This document shows positions 7,973-17,070 of a stretch of 64,000 bases of DNA, one piece after another. The first letter of the stretch is position 1; the number at the start of each line of letters is the position of its first letter. Where the stretch lies: the NCBI RefSeq assembly GCF_022699665.1, contig NZ_JALDNB010000015.1:91508-155507 (forward strand), in the 5' to 3' direction. The translations under genes were made by a program, and so were the position numbers. The notes under the pieces are model-generated. The model was not told where the DNA came from and ran no database searches. It saw only the letters and a program-made list of their open reading frames with translations. Source of the stretch: Chryseobacterium aahli (GTDB lineage Bacteria; Bacteroidota; Bacteroidia; Flavobacteriales; Weeksellaceae).

Positions 7973-9895
7973 ATGCTTTCGGTTCAAGGTTTAGGCTTAC
8001 ATCATTCGGGAAACTACTTGTTTCAAAACGTGAATTTCACCATTAAAAAGGATGATAAAATTGGTTTGGTTGGTAAAAATGGAGCAGGAAAATCTACGCT
8101 TCTAAAAATGCTTTCCGGCGAAATTACTTTCTATGAAGGGAATATCGTTCCTGAAGGAAATATTACCATAGGATTCCTGAAACAGGATCTTGATTTTGTA
8201 AAAGGCAGAACCGTTTGGAACGAAACCATGCAGGCTTTTGAGCAAATTAATGCTTGGAAAGAAGAACTTGAGGAAATCAATCATCAACTAACCGTAAGAA
8301 CCGATTACGAAAGTGATGCTTATACCGATTTGATCAATAGAATGACCGATCTGAATGATCTTTTGATGCACCACGATGCCTATAATCTGGAAGGTGATAT
8401 TGAAAAAGTTCTATTCGGTTTAGGATTTAAAGCGGATGATTTTCAAAAAATCACTGACGAATTTTCCGGAGGTTGGAGAATGAGAATCGAATTGGCGAAA
8501 TTGCTTCTTCAGAAAAATGATTTGATGCTTCTCGATGAGCCTACCAACCACTTGGATATGGAGTCAATCATTTGGCTAGAAAACTTCTTGAAAGATTATC
8601 CGGGAGGAATTCTTCTGGTAAGTCACGATAAACAGTTTATGACAGCAGTTTGTAACAGAACTTTTGATGTCAACAACAGAAAAGTAGACGATTATAAAGC
8701 CAATTATTCTAAATATTTGGTGATGCGTGAAGACCGACGCGAAAAACTGATTCAGGCTAAAAAGAATCAGGACTCGGAAATCAAGCAGATGGAAGATAAT
8801 ATTAATAAATTCCGTGCGAGTGCGACTAAAGCTTCTTTTGCGCAGTCTTTGATTAAAAAATTAGATAAAATAGAACGTATTGAAGTAGATAACGAAGACG
8901 TTTCTAAATTCAATATTCGTTTCGTACAGTCGCAGGTTCCCGGGAAAGTTATTTTCGAAGCTGAGAATCTTGGTAAAGCTTACGGACAGAAACAAATCTT
9001 TGACGATGTAGACTTTATCGTTCAGCGTGGCGACAGAATTGCACTTCTTGGACAAAACGGGCAAGGGAAAACAACTTTGGCGAAAATTCTTTCAGGAGAT
9101 ATCAAAGATTATTCAGGTAACTGGAACTTAGGCCACAATGTGAATATTGGGTACTTTGCCCAAAATCAGGAAGAAGTTTTAACTCCAAATAAAACGGTTC
9201 AGGAAGAAGCTGAAGATGCCGCAACCGAAGAAACAAGACCTAGAGTAAGAGATTTGTTAGGTTCTTTCCTTTTCCAGGGTGAGGCGGTGAATAAAAAGAC
9301 AAAAGTACTTTCCGGAGGTGAAAGAAACCGTCTGGCGCTTTGTAAATTGCTTCTTCGTCCGTTCAACACGTTGATTATGGATGAGCCTACCAATCACCTG
9401 GATATTCAGTCTAAGGAGATTATCAAGTTGGCTTTACAGAAATTTGAAGGTACGTTAATCGTAATTTCTCACGATAGAGAATTTTTACAAGGACTTTGTG
9501 ATAAAATTTACGAATTTCGTGACGGGCATATGAAAGAATTCCTTGGTGACATCAACGAATATCTTGTTTTCAGACAGAAAGAAAGCATCAGAGAAATTTC
9601 TGCAGAGAAAGCAAAACTTCACACTGATGAACCAAAAGTTGAGGCGAAGAAAGTTGAAGAAAAACCTGTTGTCAATCAAGCAACCATCGTAACAAAAGAA
9701 CAAAAAAGTATTCAGAATAAACTGAAGAAAGTAGAAGAGAAAATTTCTGAATTAGAAACAGCAATCGAAAATTTTGAAGCATCTTTTACAAAAGAAAATC
9801 CTTCTGAGGAAACTTTAGAAAAGTACAATAAAACCAAAGAAGAGCTCGATCTTGCATTGCAGGAATGGGAACATTTGGGAACACAGTTAGATTAA
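7973..9895 (+). CDS. ABC-F family ATPase (Uup/YheS-like translation factor)
   Basis: The 640-residue soluble protein has two ABC domains: Walker A GKNGAGKST and GQNGQGKTT, signatures FSGGWRMR and LSGGERNR, and two Walker B boxes ending DEPTNHLD. A charged linker of about 80 residues joins the domains, and a Lys/Glu-rich helical tail follows from about residue 545, as in Uup-like members. There are no membrane segments. ABC-F proteins bind the ribosomal E site and relieve stalled translation; some give antibiotic resistance. Nothing here points to resistance. A terminator follows, so the gene is probably monocistronic. Confidence 0.93.
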   Translation: MLSVQGLGLHHSGNYLFQNVNFTIKKDDKIGLVGKNGAGKSTLLKMLSGEITFYEGNIVPEGNITIGFLKQDLDFVKGRTVWNETMQAFEQINAWKEELEEINHQLTVRTDYESDAYTDLINRMTDLNDLLMHHDAYNLEGDIEKVLFGLGFKADDFQKITDEFSGGWRMRIELAKLLLQKNDLMLLDEPTNHLDMESIIWLENFLKDYPGGILLVSHDKQFMTAVCNRTFDVNNRKVDDYKANYSKYLVMREDRREKLIQAKKNQDSEIKQMEDNINKFRASATKASFAQSLIKKLDKIERIEVDNEDVSKFNIRFVQSQVPGKVIFEAENLGKAYGQKQIFDDVDFIVQRGDRIALLGQNGQGKTTLAKILSGDIKDYSGNWNLGHNVNIGYFAQNQEEVLTPNKTVQEEAEDAATEETRPRVRDLLGSFLFQGEAVNKKTKVLSGGERNRLALCKLLLRPFNTLIMDEPTNHLDIQSKEIIKLALQKFEGTLIVISHDREFLQGLCDKIYEFRDGHMKEFLGDINEYLVFRQKESIREISAEKAKLHTDEPKVEAKKVEEKPVVNQATIVTKEQKSIQNKLKKVEEKISELETAIENFEASFTKENPSEETLEKYNKTKEELDLALQEWEHLGTQLD

Positions 9896-9916
9896 TTTTT
9901 TAACGAAATATAAATG

Positions 9917-9946
9917 AAGGATGGGTTTTGAGCTCATCCTTTTTTG
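9917..9946 (+). terminator. Rho-independent terminator of the ABC-F gene
   Basis: AAGGATGGG pairs with CTCATCCTT (one G-T pair) and is followed by a T-run. Confidence 0.75.
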
Positions 9947-9990
9947 TGAATGTTTAGCCTGCATATGAACTTTGTGTTTCTGAAGCTTGT

Positions 9991-10017
9991 GAGCTCCGTA
10001 GGAGTGACACTCTTCAT
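9991..10017. repeat. Dispersed GAGCTCCGTAGGAG-type repeat
   Basis: GAGCTCCGTAGGAGTGACAC followed by TCTTCAT closely matches the copy near 63207-63234 (GAGTTCCGTAGGAGAGACAC). It is a short intergenic repeat unit with a small internal palindrome. Confidence 0.65.
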
Positions 10018-10080
10018 AAAAAATCATCATTAAATAACCATAATTTAATCTTTAATTAAAATCCTTTAAAATATTATTCC

Positions 10081-10088
10081 TATTTTTG
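10081..10088 (+). promoter_or_regulatory. -7 promoter element, leaderless type
   Basis: TATTTTTG ends 4 nt before the ATG at 10093, the same spacing as at the queD-like gene and panD. Confidence 0.65.
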
Positions 10089-10092
10089 CCAA

Positions 10093-10449
10093 ATGATTTT
10101 CAAGGAAAGCAGACAATTAAAAAGCTTTATCTCAAAACTGATGTTTGGGATTTACTTTTTTGCATTGTTTTCTTCAAGCTTTCACAGTCATGAGTCTTCT
10201 GATGTTTTTATAGGTTTTAATCTTAAAAAATCAGAAAATAGTATTTCAAAATCCGAAGCCAAAGAAAAAGCCGGCGACTGTTTGGCTTGTCATTTCTTGG
10301 TAACCGGAAATACTTTAATTCCTGAAGAATTTAATTTTACTTTCGAAGGCTACACGCATGAAGTAGATCAAATTATTGCAGTTCAGGAAAGAATTTGGTC
10401 TCAGACAAAATTCACTTTTCAACTTCGGGGTCCACCCATCATTTCTTAA
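10093..10449 (+). CDS. DUF2946-like small membrane-anchored protein
   Basis: The 118-residue protein has one N-terminal hydrophobic segment (FGIYFFALFSSSFHSH), then a CxxCH-like CLACHF segment in the middle and a C-terminal FQLRGPP. This layout resembles the DUF2946 group, which often sits beside TonB receptors for metals. Cysteine and histidine in CLACH could bind a metal, but that is inference. It lies upstream of a TonB receptor and a His-rich lipoprotein on the same strand, although 391 nt and an inverted repeat separate them. Its own promoter predicts a leaderless mRNA. Confidence 0.65.
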   Translation: MIFKESRQLKSFISKLMFGIYFFALFSSSFHSHESSDVFIGFNLKKSENSISKSEAKEKAGDCLACHFLVTGNTLIPEEFNFTFEGYTHEVDQIIAVQERIWSQTKFTFQLRGPPIIS

Positions 10450-10545
10450 TTACAGATTTACTTACCGGATTTTTTAGTTTAAATTTTTTAGAATTTGAAT
10501 GATTTTCAAATGCATGATGTATTTTAATTAAAATAACATGATGTT

Positions 10546-10680
10546 TTTAAACCATTTAGGAGATTAAGGAGTTAAGGTTATGAAAATAAAAATCAGATAG
10601 ATTTTTCCAAGTAGGCTTCAAAAAGCGAAGCTCAACTTAACTTTTCTAAACTTCTTAATAAAAAATCTTAATGGTTTAAA
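10546..10680. repeat. Inverted-repeat element upstream of the TonB receptor
   Basis: Perfect 11-bp ends TTTAAACCATT and AATGGTTTAAA bracket a stretch in which GGAGTTAAGG and CTTAACTTTTC are also complementary. This explains most of the 391-nt gap between the DUF2946-like gene and the receptor. It looks like a dispersed palindromic element; no gene is visible in it. Confidence 0.6.
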
Positions 10681-10840
10681 TTGAAACTGATAATTCATTA
10701 CTTTCTGAAAATCAGAGCATTCAAAATTGAATACTTTGAACTTTAATATTAAAGAAAATCCAATCAATTTTTTTAAACAAACAAAACTTTACAGTGGTTG
10801 CCAATCGCAGCATTATGTAAAGTCAATCAAGCTATTTACA

Positions 10841-13225
10841 ATGAAAATAATATATAGTGTACTACTGATCCTTTGTGGATTGGTGTTTACAAACGCACAG
10901 AAAACTTTCACTGTTCAGGGGACAGTTCAGGATTTCCATGATAAAACCATGCTCGAAAATGCTGTGGTTAAACTGGGAGATTTCACTGCTAAAACAGACA
11001 AAAGCGGAAAGTTTTCATTTAATAAAATTCCTTTAGGGAATTACACACTCATTGCAAAGCATCCTGATTGTAATGATTATACTGAAAATGTAGGAGTTAC
11101 GCAGGATGTTCACTTAGCCATTACTCTAGAGCATCATATTGGCGAAATAGAAGCCGTTACTGTTCATGGAAATCACAAAACGAAAGGTTCCGTGATTATG
11201 CAGACGCTGAGTCATTCTGATATTGAGAGAAATTCAACTGAAAATCTGGGCAATCTTTTATCAAGAATATCGGGAGTTACGGCACTTAAGACAGGAAACA
11301 ATATCTCAAAACCTGTGATTCACGGTTTATATGGAAGCCGTATTGCAATCGTGAACAACGGCGTGAAGATGGCGGAACAGGAGTGGGGTGTAGAGCATGC
11401 TCCCAATGTCGATGTGAATGATTTTGAGCATATCGATGTTGTTAAAGGTGCTTCTGCATTGAAGTATGGAGGCGATGCTGTCGGTGGAGCAGTGGTCTTG
11501 GAACCTGCTGTTTTGCCTAAAAGAGATACCATCATGGGAAGTATTAAACTTTCGGGTATTTCCAATGGTAGGGGTGGTGAAATAGCAGCAAATGTTGCTA
11601 AAACATGGAAGAACCAATGGTTTGTAAAAACAGGCGGAAGTTATAAGAAGTTAGGAGATTTATATATTCCACATCACACACTGCAGAATACCGGAGCTGA
11701 GGTGAATTCTTTTAATTTCTCTTTTGGAAATCATGGTTTTATGCAGGGTTTTGATGTTTCCTACAGCGGAATTAATCAGGAATTTGGTATTTTTAAAGGT
11801 GCGCATTTAGGAAATAATTTAGATTTTAGAAATGCCATCAAATTTGGGCAGCCTTATTACCTTGATAATTTCAGCTATGATATTGTGAACCCCAAGCAGG
11901 AAGTTGAGCATCATATTGCAAAGCTGTCTGCATATAAACGTTTTGAAAACTTTGGAAAACTCAGCTTTCAATATAGTTTTCAAATAAATCGTCGTAAGGA
12001 ATTTGATATCAGAAGAGGAGAGCTCAATGAACTTCCATCGATGGATTTGAGATTGATTACGCATTCTGCCAGCCTTACTCATCTTTTAGAAAGAGGGAAC
12101 TGGAGCTTAGAAAGCGGCCTTTCGGCAGGTTTTCAGGATAACTATCCTAACCCTTCTACGAAAGCAAGACGTCTGATCCCTGATTATTATAGATATGATG
12201 CAGGAGCTTTTTCTGTATTTAAATATAAATTTAGCTCAAAACTAAATGCAGAAGCCGGGGCGAGATATGATTTCAGCAGATATGATGCGTACAAATATTA
12301 TGATGCAAAAGACTGGAATGAAAAATTTGCAAGTCGTTATCCTCAATTTTTTGTAAGAGAAGCTGACAGCAGAATTTTGACACGTCCTATTTTAGATTAT
12401 CATAATTTTTCTGCCAATTTGGGATTCAATTATAAGCCGAATACTACTTTTGAATTTAAATTAAACTTTGCAAGAGCAGACAGAACCCCGAATCCGGCGG
12501 AACTTTTCTCGGATGGTCTTCATCATTCTGCTGCCATTATTGAGGAAGGAGATTTATCTATTCAGAAAGAAACGGTATATAATGCTAACCTTTCGATGAT
12601 TGGGAAATTCAATGTTTTAAAGGGGCTACATATTGAGGTTAATCCTTATTATATGATTTCAGATAGCTTTATCAATCAGGTGCCGACGGGTATAGAATCT
12701 TCAAACAGAGGTGTTTTCCCGGTTTGGAGCTATCAACAGATTAAAGCCAGAATTTTCGGAATTGATGCCGATGCGGAACTTAATATTCTTGATAATCTAA
12801 AATGGAATACGAGTTTCAGTGCATTAAAAGGAGATGGTCTTACCCATGACGAGCCTCTGATTTTAATGATGCCTGCCAATCTTCGAAATGCGGTTGAGTT
12901 TAAATTGAATACACCCAAAAACTTCTACGTACTTGTGGAAAACGAAAATGTCTTCAGACAGAAACGTTTCCCCATCAGAAATCAAAATCTTGATTTTATT
13001 GAAAATGGCACGACATTCAATGAAGAACTTGACCTAAGTACCCCTCCTTCAGCATACACATTATTCAATGCATCTGTAGGTGCAGACCTATTTAAAAATC
13101 TGAATCTTAATTTCAGAATCAATAACATTTTTAATACAGAGTACCGTGAATATCTTAACAGACTGAGATATTTTATGCCGGAATCCGGTAGAAACTTTAT
13201 CATTACTCTCAAATACAATTTCTAA
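10841..13225 (+). CDS. TonB-dependent outer-membrane receptor, putative metal uptake
   Basis: The 794-residue protein starts with a signal peptide ending near TNAQ, then a carboxypeptidase-regulatory-like domain (residues about 25-105), a plug domain with VIHGLYGSRIAIVNNGVKM, and a beta-barrel ending in a terminal phenylalanine (LKYNF). I use the ATG at 10841; the 38 codons before it lack signal-peptide character. The plug resembles zinc or copper receptors of the ZnuD type. The next gene encodes a His-rich lipoprotein, which supports metal uptake, but the substrate is an inference. Confidence 0.9.
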   Translation: MKIIYSVLLILCGLVFTNAQKTFTVQGTVQDFHDKTMLENAVVKLGDFTAKTDKSGKFSFNKIPLGNYTLIAKHPDCNDYTENVGVTQDVHLAITLEHHIGEIEAVTVHGNHKTKGSVIMQTLSHSDIERNSTENLGNLLSRISGVTALKTGNNISKPVIHGLYGSRIAIVNNGVKMAEQEWGVEHAPNVDVNDFEHIDVVKGASALKYGGDAVGGAVVLEPAVLPKRDTIMGSIKLSGISNGRGGEIAANVAKTWKNQWFVKTGGSYKKLGDLYIPHHTLQNTGAEVNSFNFSFGNHGFMQGFDVSYSGINQEFGIFKGAHLGNNLDFRNAIKFGQPYYLDNFSYDIVNPKQEVEHHIAKLSAYKRFENFGKLSFQYSFQINRRKEFDIRRGELNELPSMDLRLITHSASLTHLLERGNWSLESGLSAGFQDNYPNPSTKARRLIPDYYRYDAGAFSVFKYKFSSKLNAEAGARYDFSRYDAYKYYDAKDWNEKFASRYPQFFVREADSRILTRPILDYHNFSANLGFNYKPNTTFEFKLNFARADRTPNPAELFSDGLHHSAAIIEEGDLSIQKETVYNANLSMIGKFNVLKGLHIEVNPYYMISDSFINQVPTGIESSNRGVFPVWSYQQIKARIFGIDADAELNILDNLKWNTSFSALKGDGLTHDEPLILMMPANLRNAVEFKLNTPKNFYVLVENENVFRQKRFPIRNQNLDFIENGTTFNEELDLSTPPSAYTLFNASVGADLFKNLNLNFRINNIFNTEYREYLNRLRYFMPESGRNFIITLKYNF

Positions 13226-13252
13226 TTATTAATACTTAAAATTAAATTTAAA

Positions 13253-13813
13253 ATGAAAAAATTATTCAACATAACACTATTACTTTTAGCGACAGTTTTT
13301 ATCTTATCATGTAGAAACGGAGATGATGATATCCCGGAAGATATTCATGAGCATGACGAAATTGGTAAAGTGGTTTTAACATTGACCAATAAAGCTGATG
13401 TAGCAGATATTCAAACCGTAAATGTAATTGGCGGAGTTGCGGACGCACATCTTCACTTGCATCAGGGTGATACTTACGTTGCTGTACTCGATTTCCAGAT
13501 CAAGCATGATGACCATTACCATTCTTCTGATGAGATTGAAGAAGAAAAAGATCATCACTTTATTGTATTTAATCCTGCAGATGCAGACATCACTTTGATC
13601 AGAGCTGCAAATGATATCGTAAGAACAGACGGTCAAAAGTTAGGTTTAAGAACAGAATGGAAAATCAATTCTACACAGGCAACTGGTAAAATGAATATTA
13701 AATTAATTCATTCTCCTACATCAGTTAACCAAAATTATCCTTCAGCGTCCAACCAATTAGGACAAACTGTAGGAGGAGAAAGCGATGTTGATATTACGGT
13801 TGACGCGCACTAG
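13253..13813 (+). CDS. Histidine-rich lipoprotein, putative metal binding
   Basis: The 186-residue protein has a lipoprotein signal (LATVFILSC) followed by an acidic segment. Histidines cluster in DIHEHDE, DAHLHLHQGD, KHDDHYHSSDE and KDHHF and the protein ends in VDAH, so many potential metal ligands are exposed after the anchor. It follows the TonB receptor by 27 nt and is followed by a strong terminator, so the two form one unit. I infer that it captures zinc, copper or nickel near the outer membrane for the receptor. I do not recognise a named family. Confidence 0.75.
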   Translation: MKKLFNITLLLLATVFILSCRNGDDDIPEDIHEHDEIGKVVLTLTNKADVADIQTVNVIGGVADAHLHLHQGDTYVAVLDFQIKHDDHYHSSDEIEEEKDHHFIVFNPADADITLIRAANDIVRTDGQKLGLRTEWKINSTQATGKMNIKLIHSPTSVNQNYPSASNQLGQTVGGESDVDITVDAH

Positions 13814-13846
13814 AATTTTTAAAAGACAAAATTTTTTAATATTACC

Positions 13847-13878
13847 AAAAGACACTATTCTGTAGTGTCTTTTTTATT
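13847..13878 (+). terminator. Rho-independent terminator of the metal-uptake unit
   Basis: The perfect 11-bp stem AAAAGACACTA/TAGTGTCTTTT with loop TTCTG is followed by more T. Confidence 0.9.
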
Positions 13879-13905
13879 TTAACGTATTATAACAAAAGGA
13901 ATGGC

Positions 13906-13933
13906 TTGTTTTAATAAAAAATTCATATTTTTG
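13906..13933 (+). promoter_or_regulatory. Promoter of tig
   Basis: TTG at 13906 and TATTTTTG at 13926-13933 are 17 nt apart, fitting the Bacteroidota -33/-7 layout. The start codon is 22 nt further on. Confidence 0.65.
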
Positions 13934-13955
13934 CAACCTAAAATTTTAATCAATA

Positions 13956-15290
13956 ATGAAGGTTACCGCAAAAAACCATGATGATGTAAGTGCATTGCTT
14001 ACAGTAACATTGGAGAAATCTGACTACAAAGAAAAAGTAGAAAAGCAATTGATTAATTATGCTAAAAACGCACAGGTTCCTGGTTTCAGAAAAGGAAAAG
14101 TGCCTTTGAGTATGGTTAGAAAGCAATATGAAGCAGGGATTGCATTCGAAGAAATCAACAAACAAGTTTCTGATGCTTTGAATAACTATATCAACGAAAA
14201 CAAACTAAGACTAGTAGGTCAGCCAGTACCTCAGCCGGTGAATGATTTCAATCATAACGCAGAGAAATTGGAAGTTGCTTTCGAAGTAGGTTACGAACCA
14301 GAATTTACTATAGATTTGGCTAAATATGAAGCTCCACACTACAAAGTAGAAGCTTCTGATAAAGAAATCAGCAAAAGCATCGAGAACATGCAGAAGCGTT
14401 TTGCAGAGCAGGTTCCGCAAGACAAAATCACTAAAGATTCTTACATCAACTTAGAGATTTCTCAGGTTGTAGAAGAAGATGCTGAAGGTGAGCACCACCA
14501 CCATCCAAAAAATGTGACCATTACTGCTGAAAACAAAGATGCTTTCAAATTGGTAAAAGGTCTTAAAATGGATGAGTCTGTAAAAGTTTCTAAAGAAACT
14601 TTGGCTGCTGACGAAAACTTAGCTAAAGAATTAGGATTCACTAAAGAAGAAGCTGAGCACTTACACCACGCTGAAGTTGAAGTGAAAGTAAAAGATTTCT
14701 ACAGCTTAAACTTAGCAGAACTTAACGAAGAATTATTCGATAAAGTTTACGGTGAAGGAAACATCAAAACTGAAGAAGAGCTTAAAGACAAAGTAAAAAC
14801 TGAGTTAGACGAATACTTCCAGCAGAATGCAGACGTACACTTTGTGAACAAAGTGTTGGAGCAGGTTTCTGAAAAAGAAGAAGTAAAGCTTCCTGAGTCA
14901 TTTTTGACGAAGTGGTTGGTATTCTCAAACCAGAACATCCAGTCTGAAGAGCAGGCTAAAGAAATCCTGGAAGCTGAGAAAACTCAATTGAAATATCAGA
15001 TCATCGAAGGGAAATTGATGTCTGATAACGATATTAAATTGGATTATGCAGACGTATTAGCTCAGGCTGAGCAGTTGGTGAGAAACCAATTGGCGATCTA
15101 CGGAATTCACCACTTAGGAGACGAAGAAGTTCAGAAATATGCTGCTGAAATGTTGAAAGACCAAGAGCAGGTAAGACAAATCTCTTCTGAGGTTGCTATG
15201 GCTAAACTAAAAGATGTAATTCTTGAAAAAGCGACTAAAAAGGAAACTGCAATTTCGCACGACGAATTTTTAGAAGAATTGAAGAAGTAA
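13956..15290 (+). CDS. tig: Trigger factor, ribosome-associated chaperone
   Basis: The 444-residue protein has the N-terminal ribosome-binding domain with the signature VPGFRKGKVPLSMVRKQ (about residues 36-52), a diverged FKBP-like middle (about 150-250) and a helical C-terminal chaperone domain. Trigger factor binds nascent chains at the ribosome exit. The middle domain carries a His-rich stretch (EGEHHHHPKN) and lacks the usual prolyl-isomerase appearance, which is common in this phylum. It has its own promoter and terminator, so it is transcribed alone rather than with clpP. Confidence 0.95.
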   Translation: MKVTAKNHDDVSALLTVTLEKSDYKEKVEKQLINYAKNAQVPGFRKGKVPLSMVRKQYEAGIAFEEINKQVSDALNNYINENKLRLVGQPVPQPVNDFNHNAEKLEVAFEVGYEPEFTIDLAKYEAPHYKVEASDKEISKSIENMQKRFAEQVPQDKITKDSYINLEISQVVEEDAEGEHHHHPKNVTITAENKDAFKLVKGLKMDESVKVSKETLAADENLAKELGFTKEEAEHLHHAEVEVKVKDFYSLNLAELNEELFDKVYGEGNIKTEEELKDKVKTELDEYFQQNADVHFVNKVLEQVSEKEEVKLPESFLTKWLVFSNQNIQSEEQAKEILEAEKTQLKYQIIEGKLMSDNDIKLDYADVLAQAEQLVRNQLAIYGIHHLGDEEVQKYAAEMLKDQEQVRQISSEVAMAKLKDVILEKATKKETAISHDEFLEELKK

Positions 15291-15311
15291 TTTATTCTTA
15301 TATAATATTTG

Positions 15312-15338
15312 AAAACCTCCAAGCAATTGGAGGTTTTT
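15312..15338 (+). terminator. Rho-independent terminator of tig
   Basis: The 11-bp stem AAAACCTCCAA/TTGGAGGTTTT with loop GCAA runs into T. Confidence 0.9.
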
Positions 15339-15470
15339 TGCTTTTAGATAATGCGGCATATTTTGATTTCTACTTTTTAAATTAAATTATTTATATAATT
15401 GTACATTTGGTTGCTATCTGATTTAATTCCAACTTATTAATCTACTAAAGTTTTCAGAAAGCGAAATATT

Positions 15471-16634
15471 ATGAAGAATATAAGCCAGATGAAAAATAAT
15501 CTGTTGAATGTTTTATTGATTTTATTTTTGGGGATAAATTTTTCATGCTCAATAACAAAATCAAAAAGAACTAAAGTCATTTCTGAAAAGGCAGATCCTT
15601 TGTATATTGAAATTGATAAGCTAGGTAAGGAGCTTACCGTTAAAAATAATGTTCCCGGAATCGCTGTAGCTGTAATCAAAAATGGAAAAGTGGCGTGGAT
15701 TCAAACTATCGGTTACGCAGATTTAACATCTAAGAAACCCGTAACATCTAAAACGATTTTTAATGTAGGCTCTGTTTCTAAGTTAGTTTCTGCATGGGGC
15801 TTTATGCAGCTTTCAGAAAAAGGACTTGTAAAATTAGATGAACCGGTTGATAAATATCTTACCAGATGGCACTTTCCGGAATCAGAATTTAATAAATCAA
15901 AAGTTACCTTGAAAAGATTACTGAGTCACACTGCGGGACTTTCTGTTCATGGGTATGGAGGTTCAGATCAGGGAACGCAACTTCTTAGCCTTGAAGAATC
16001 GCTCAATGGAAAAACTAAAAGAAATGGCGAAACGGTACATCTTATTAATGAGCCGGGAACGAAATGGCAATATTCAGGAGGTGGTTACACAGTCGCGCAA
16101 CTGTTGTTGGAAGAGACAACTAAAAAAGGTTTTTCGGAATATATGAAAGAGAATGTTTTTCTACCACTTAGAATGAAAAATACTAGCTACGAATGGGCCA
16201 AAGATATGATGGCAAACTCAGCAACTGCGTATGACGAATTGGGCAAACCAATAAAAAACAGAATTTTTACCGAAAAAGCCGCCGCAGGATTGCAAACTAC
16301 CATAGAAGATCTGGCTCATTTTGCAGAACTTTCGATTACACCGGATAAAAATCAATTGAATAATGTCTTAACAAAAGAAACAATTCTATTAATGGAAACG
16401 CCTGTGCTTCCTTTTTCTAATGAAGGAAAAAGCGGTTTGGGATATAGATTTCTGAATTTTGACGGATTTGAAACAATAGGGCATACCGGAGAAAATGCCG
16501 GTTGGAGTGCAGCTTTGTTTTTGGATTTACCTACTAAGAGCGGTATCATCGTGCTTTGTAACGGATCACTCGGAGATCGTGTTTGGTTTCCAATCTATCA
16601 AAGTTGGGTAAAAACAATAAAATCGAAAAATTAA
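15471..16634 (+). CDS. Serine hydrolase, beta-lactamase class C family lipoprotein
   Basis: The 387-residue protein starts with a lipoprotein-type signal (LLILFLGINFSCS). It has the penicillin-binding fold motifs SVSK (catalytic serine and lysine), Y-S-G in WQYSGGGY, and HTG in GHTGENAGW. Family members are esterases, D-aminopeptidases or carboxypeptidases; the substrate cannot be told here, and resistance activity should not be assumed. A second in-frame ATG at 15489 lies closer to the hydrophobic core and could be the true start. It is flanked by terminator-like structures, so it is probably monocistronic. Confidence 0.88.
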   Translation: MKNISQMKNNLLNVLLILFLGINFSCSITKSKRTKVISEKADPLYIEIDKLGKELTVKNNVPGIAVAVIKNGKVAWIQTIGYADLTSKKPVTSKTIFNVGSVSKLVSAWGFMQLSEKGLVKLDEPVDKYLTRWHFPESEFNKSKVTLKRLLSHTAGLSVHGYGGSDQGTQLLSLEESLNGKTKRNGETVHLINEPGTKWQYSGGGYTVAQLLLEETTKKGFSEYMKENVFLPLRMKNTSYEWAKDMMANSATAYDELGKPIKNRIFTEKAAAGLQTTIEDLAHFAELSITPDKNQLNNVLTKETILLMETPVLPFSNEGKSGLGYRFLNFDGFETIGHTGENAGWSAALFLDLPTKSGIIVLCNGSLGDRVWFPIYQSWVKTIKSKN

Positions 16635-16663
16635 TTTGAGTTATTATTTTATGAAAAAGAAAA

Positions 16664-16681
16664 ACCCAGCCGAAGCTGGGT
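16664..16681 (-). terminator. Minus-strand terminator hairpin with UUCG loop
   Basis: ACCCAGC/GCTGGGT encloses CGAA on the plus strand, which is a C(UUCG)G loop on the minus strand. The minus strand continues into TTTTTCTTTTT, while the plus strand has no T-run. No minus-strand gene is recognisable between here and 17070. Confidence 0.5.
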
Positions 16682-17070
16682 AAAAACTAATAACCATGAA
16701 AACTCAATTAAACATGAGAATCGATTCTATTGGAAGCAATAACTATACCTAGAAATGTTAATAAATCATTAATAAAAGTTATTTGTTTGTTAAAATGAAT
16801 ATTGGTTTAAAAATATTCTAATTCAATATCTACTCGATGCTTATAAACTACAGAAAATTATCCTCATTTGGAAGGTGATTCTTTCGGAGAAAGAAAGCAA
16901 GGTGGTTTAAGATGAGCACATCATCAAAATGTAGTTATTTATTTTAAATTCTTGAATTCCCATTATTCCCATAAGCCATATTTATTGGGGTGTTTTTTTT
17001 CGGAACAGAACTTGATAGCCTTGTACCGTTCAAAATTCTTATATTTACATCATTAAAATTTAATATTATT
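16682..17070. other. Gene-free stretch with small palindromes
   Basis: No gene is recognisable here. It holds the perfect palindrome AGAATCGATTCT (16717-16728), an 18-codon open stretch starting ATGAAAACTCAATTAAAC at 16696 that I cannot support as a gene, and a hairpin TTCTTTC/GAAAGAA (16879-16895). Near its right end TTG (about 17021) and TATATTTA form a weak promoter for the next gene. Confidence 0.4.

Noticed and set aside
11320..11617. Minus-strand open frames inside the TonB receptor gene
   Set aside because: They are antisense shadows of a clear coding region with no promoter or family match.
15471..16634. Beta-lactamase resistance gene
   Set aside because: The motifs fit the broad class C serine hydrolase family, but the Y-x-N motif is Y-S-G and nothing ties it to antibiotic resistance.
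16696..16752. 18-codon mini-gene (MKTQLNMRIDSIGSNNYT)
   Set aside because: Too short to judge, no promoter seen, and the stretch contains a perfect DNA palindrome that explains part of its sequence.
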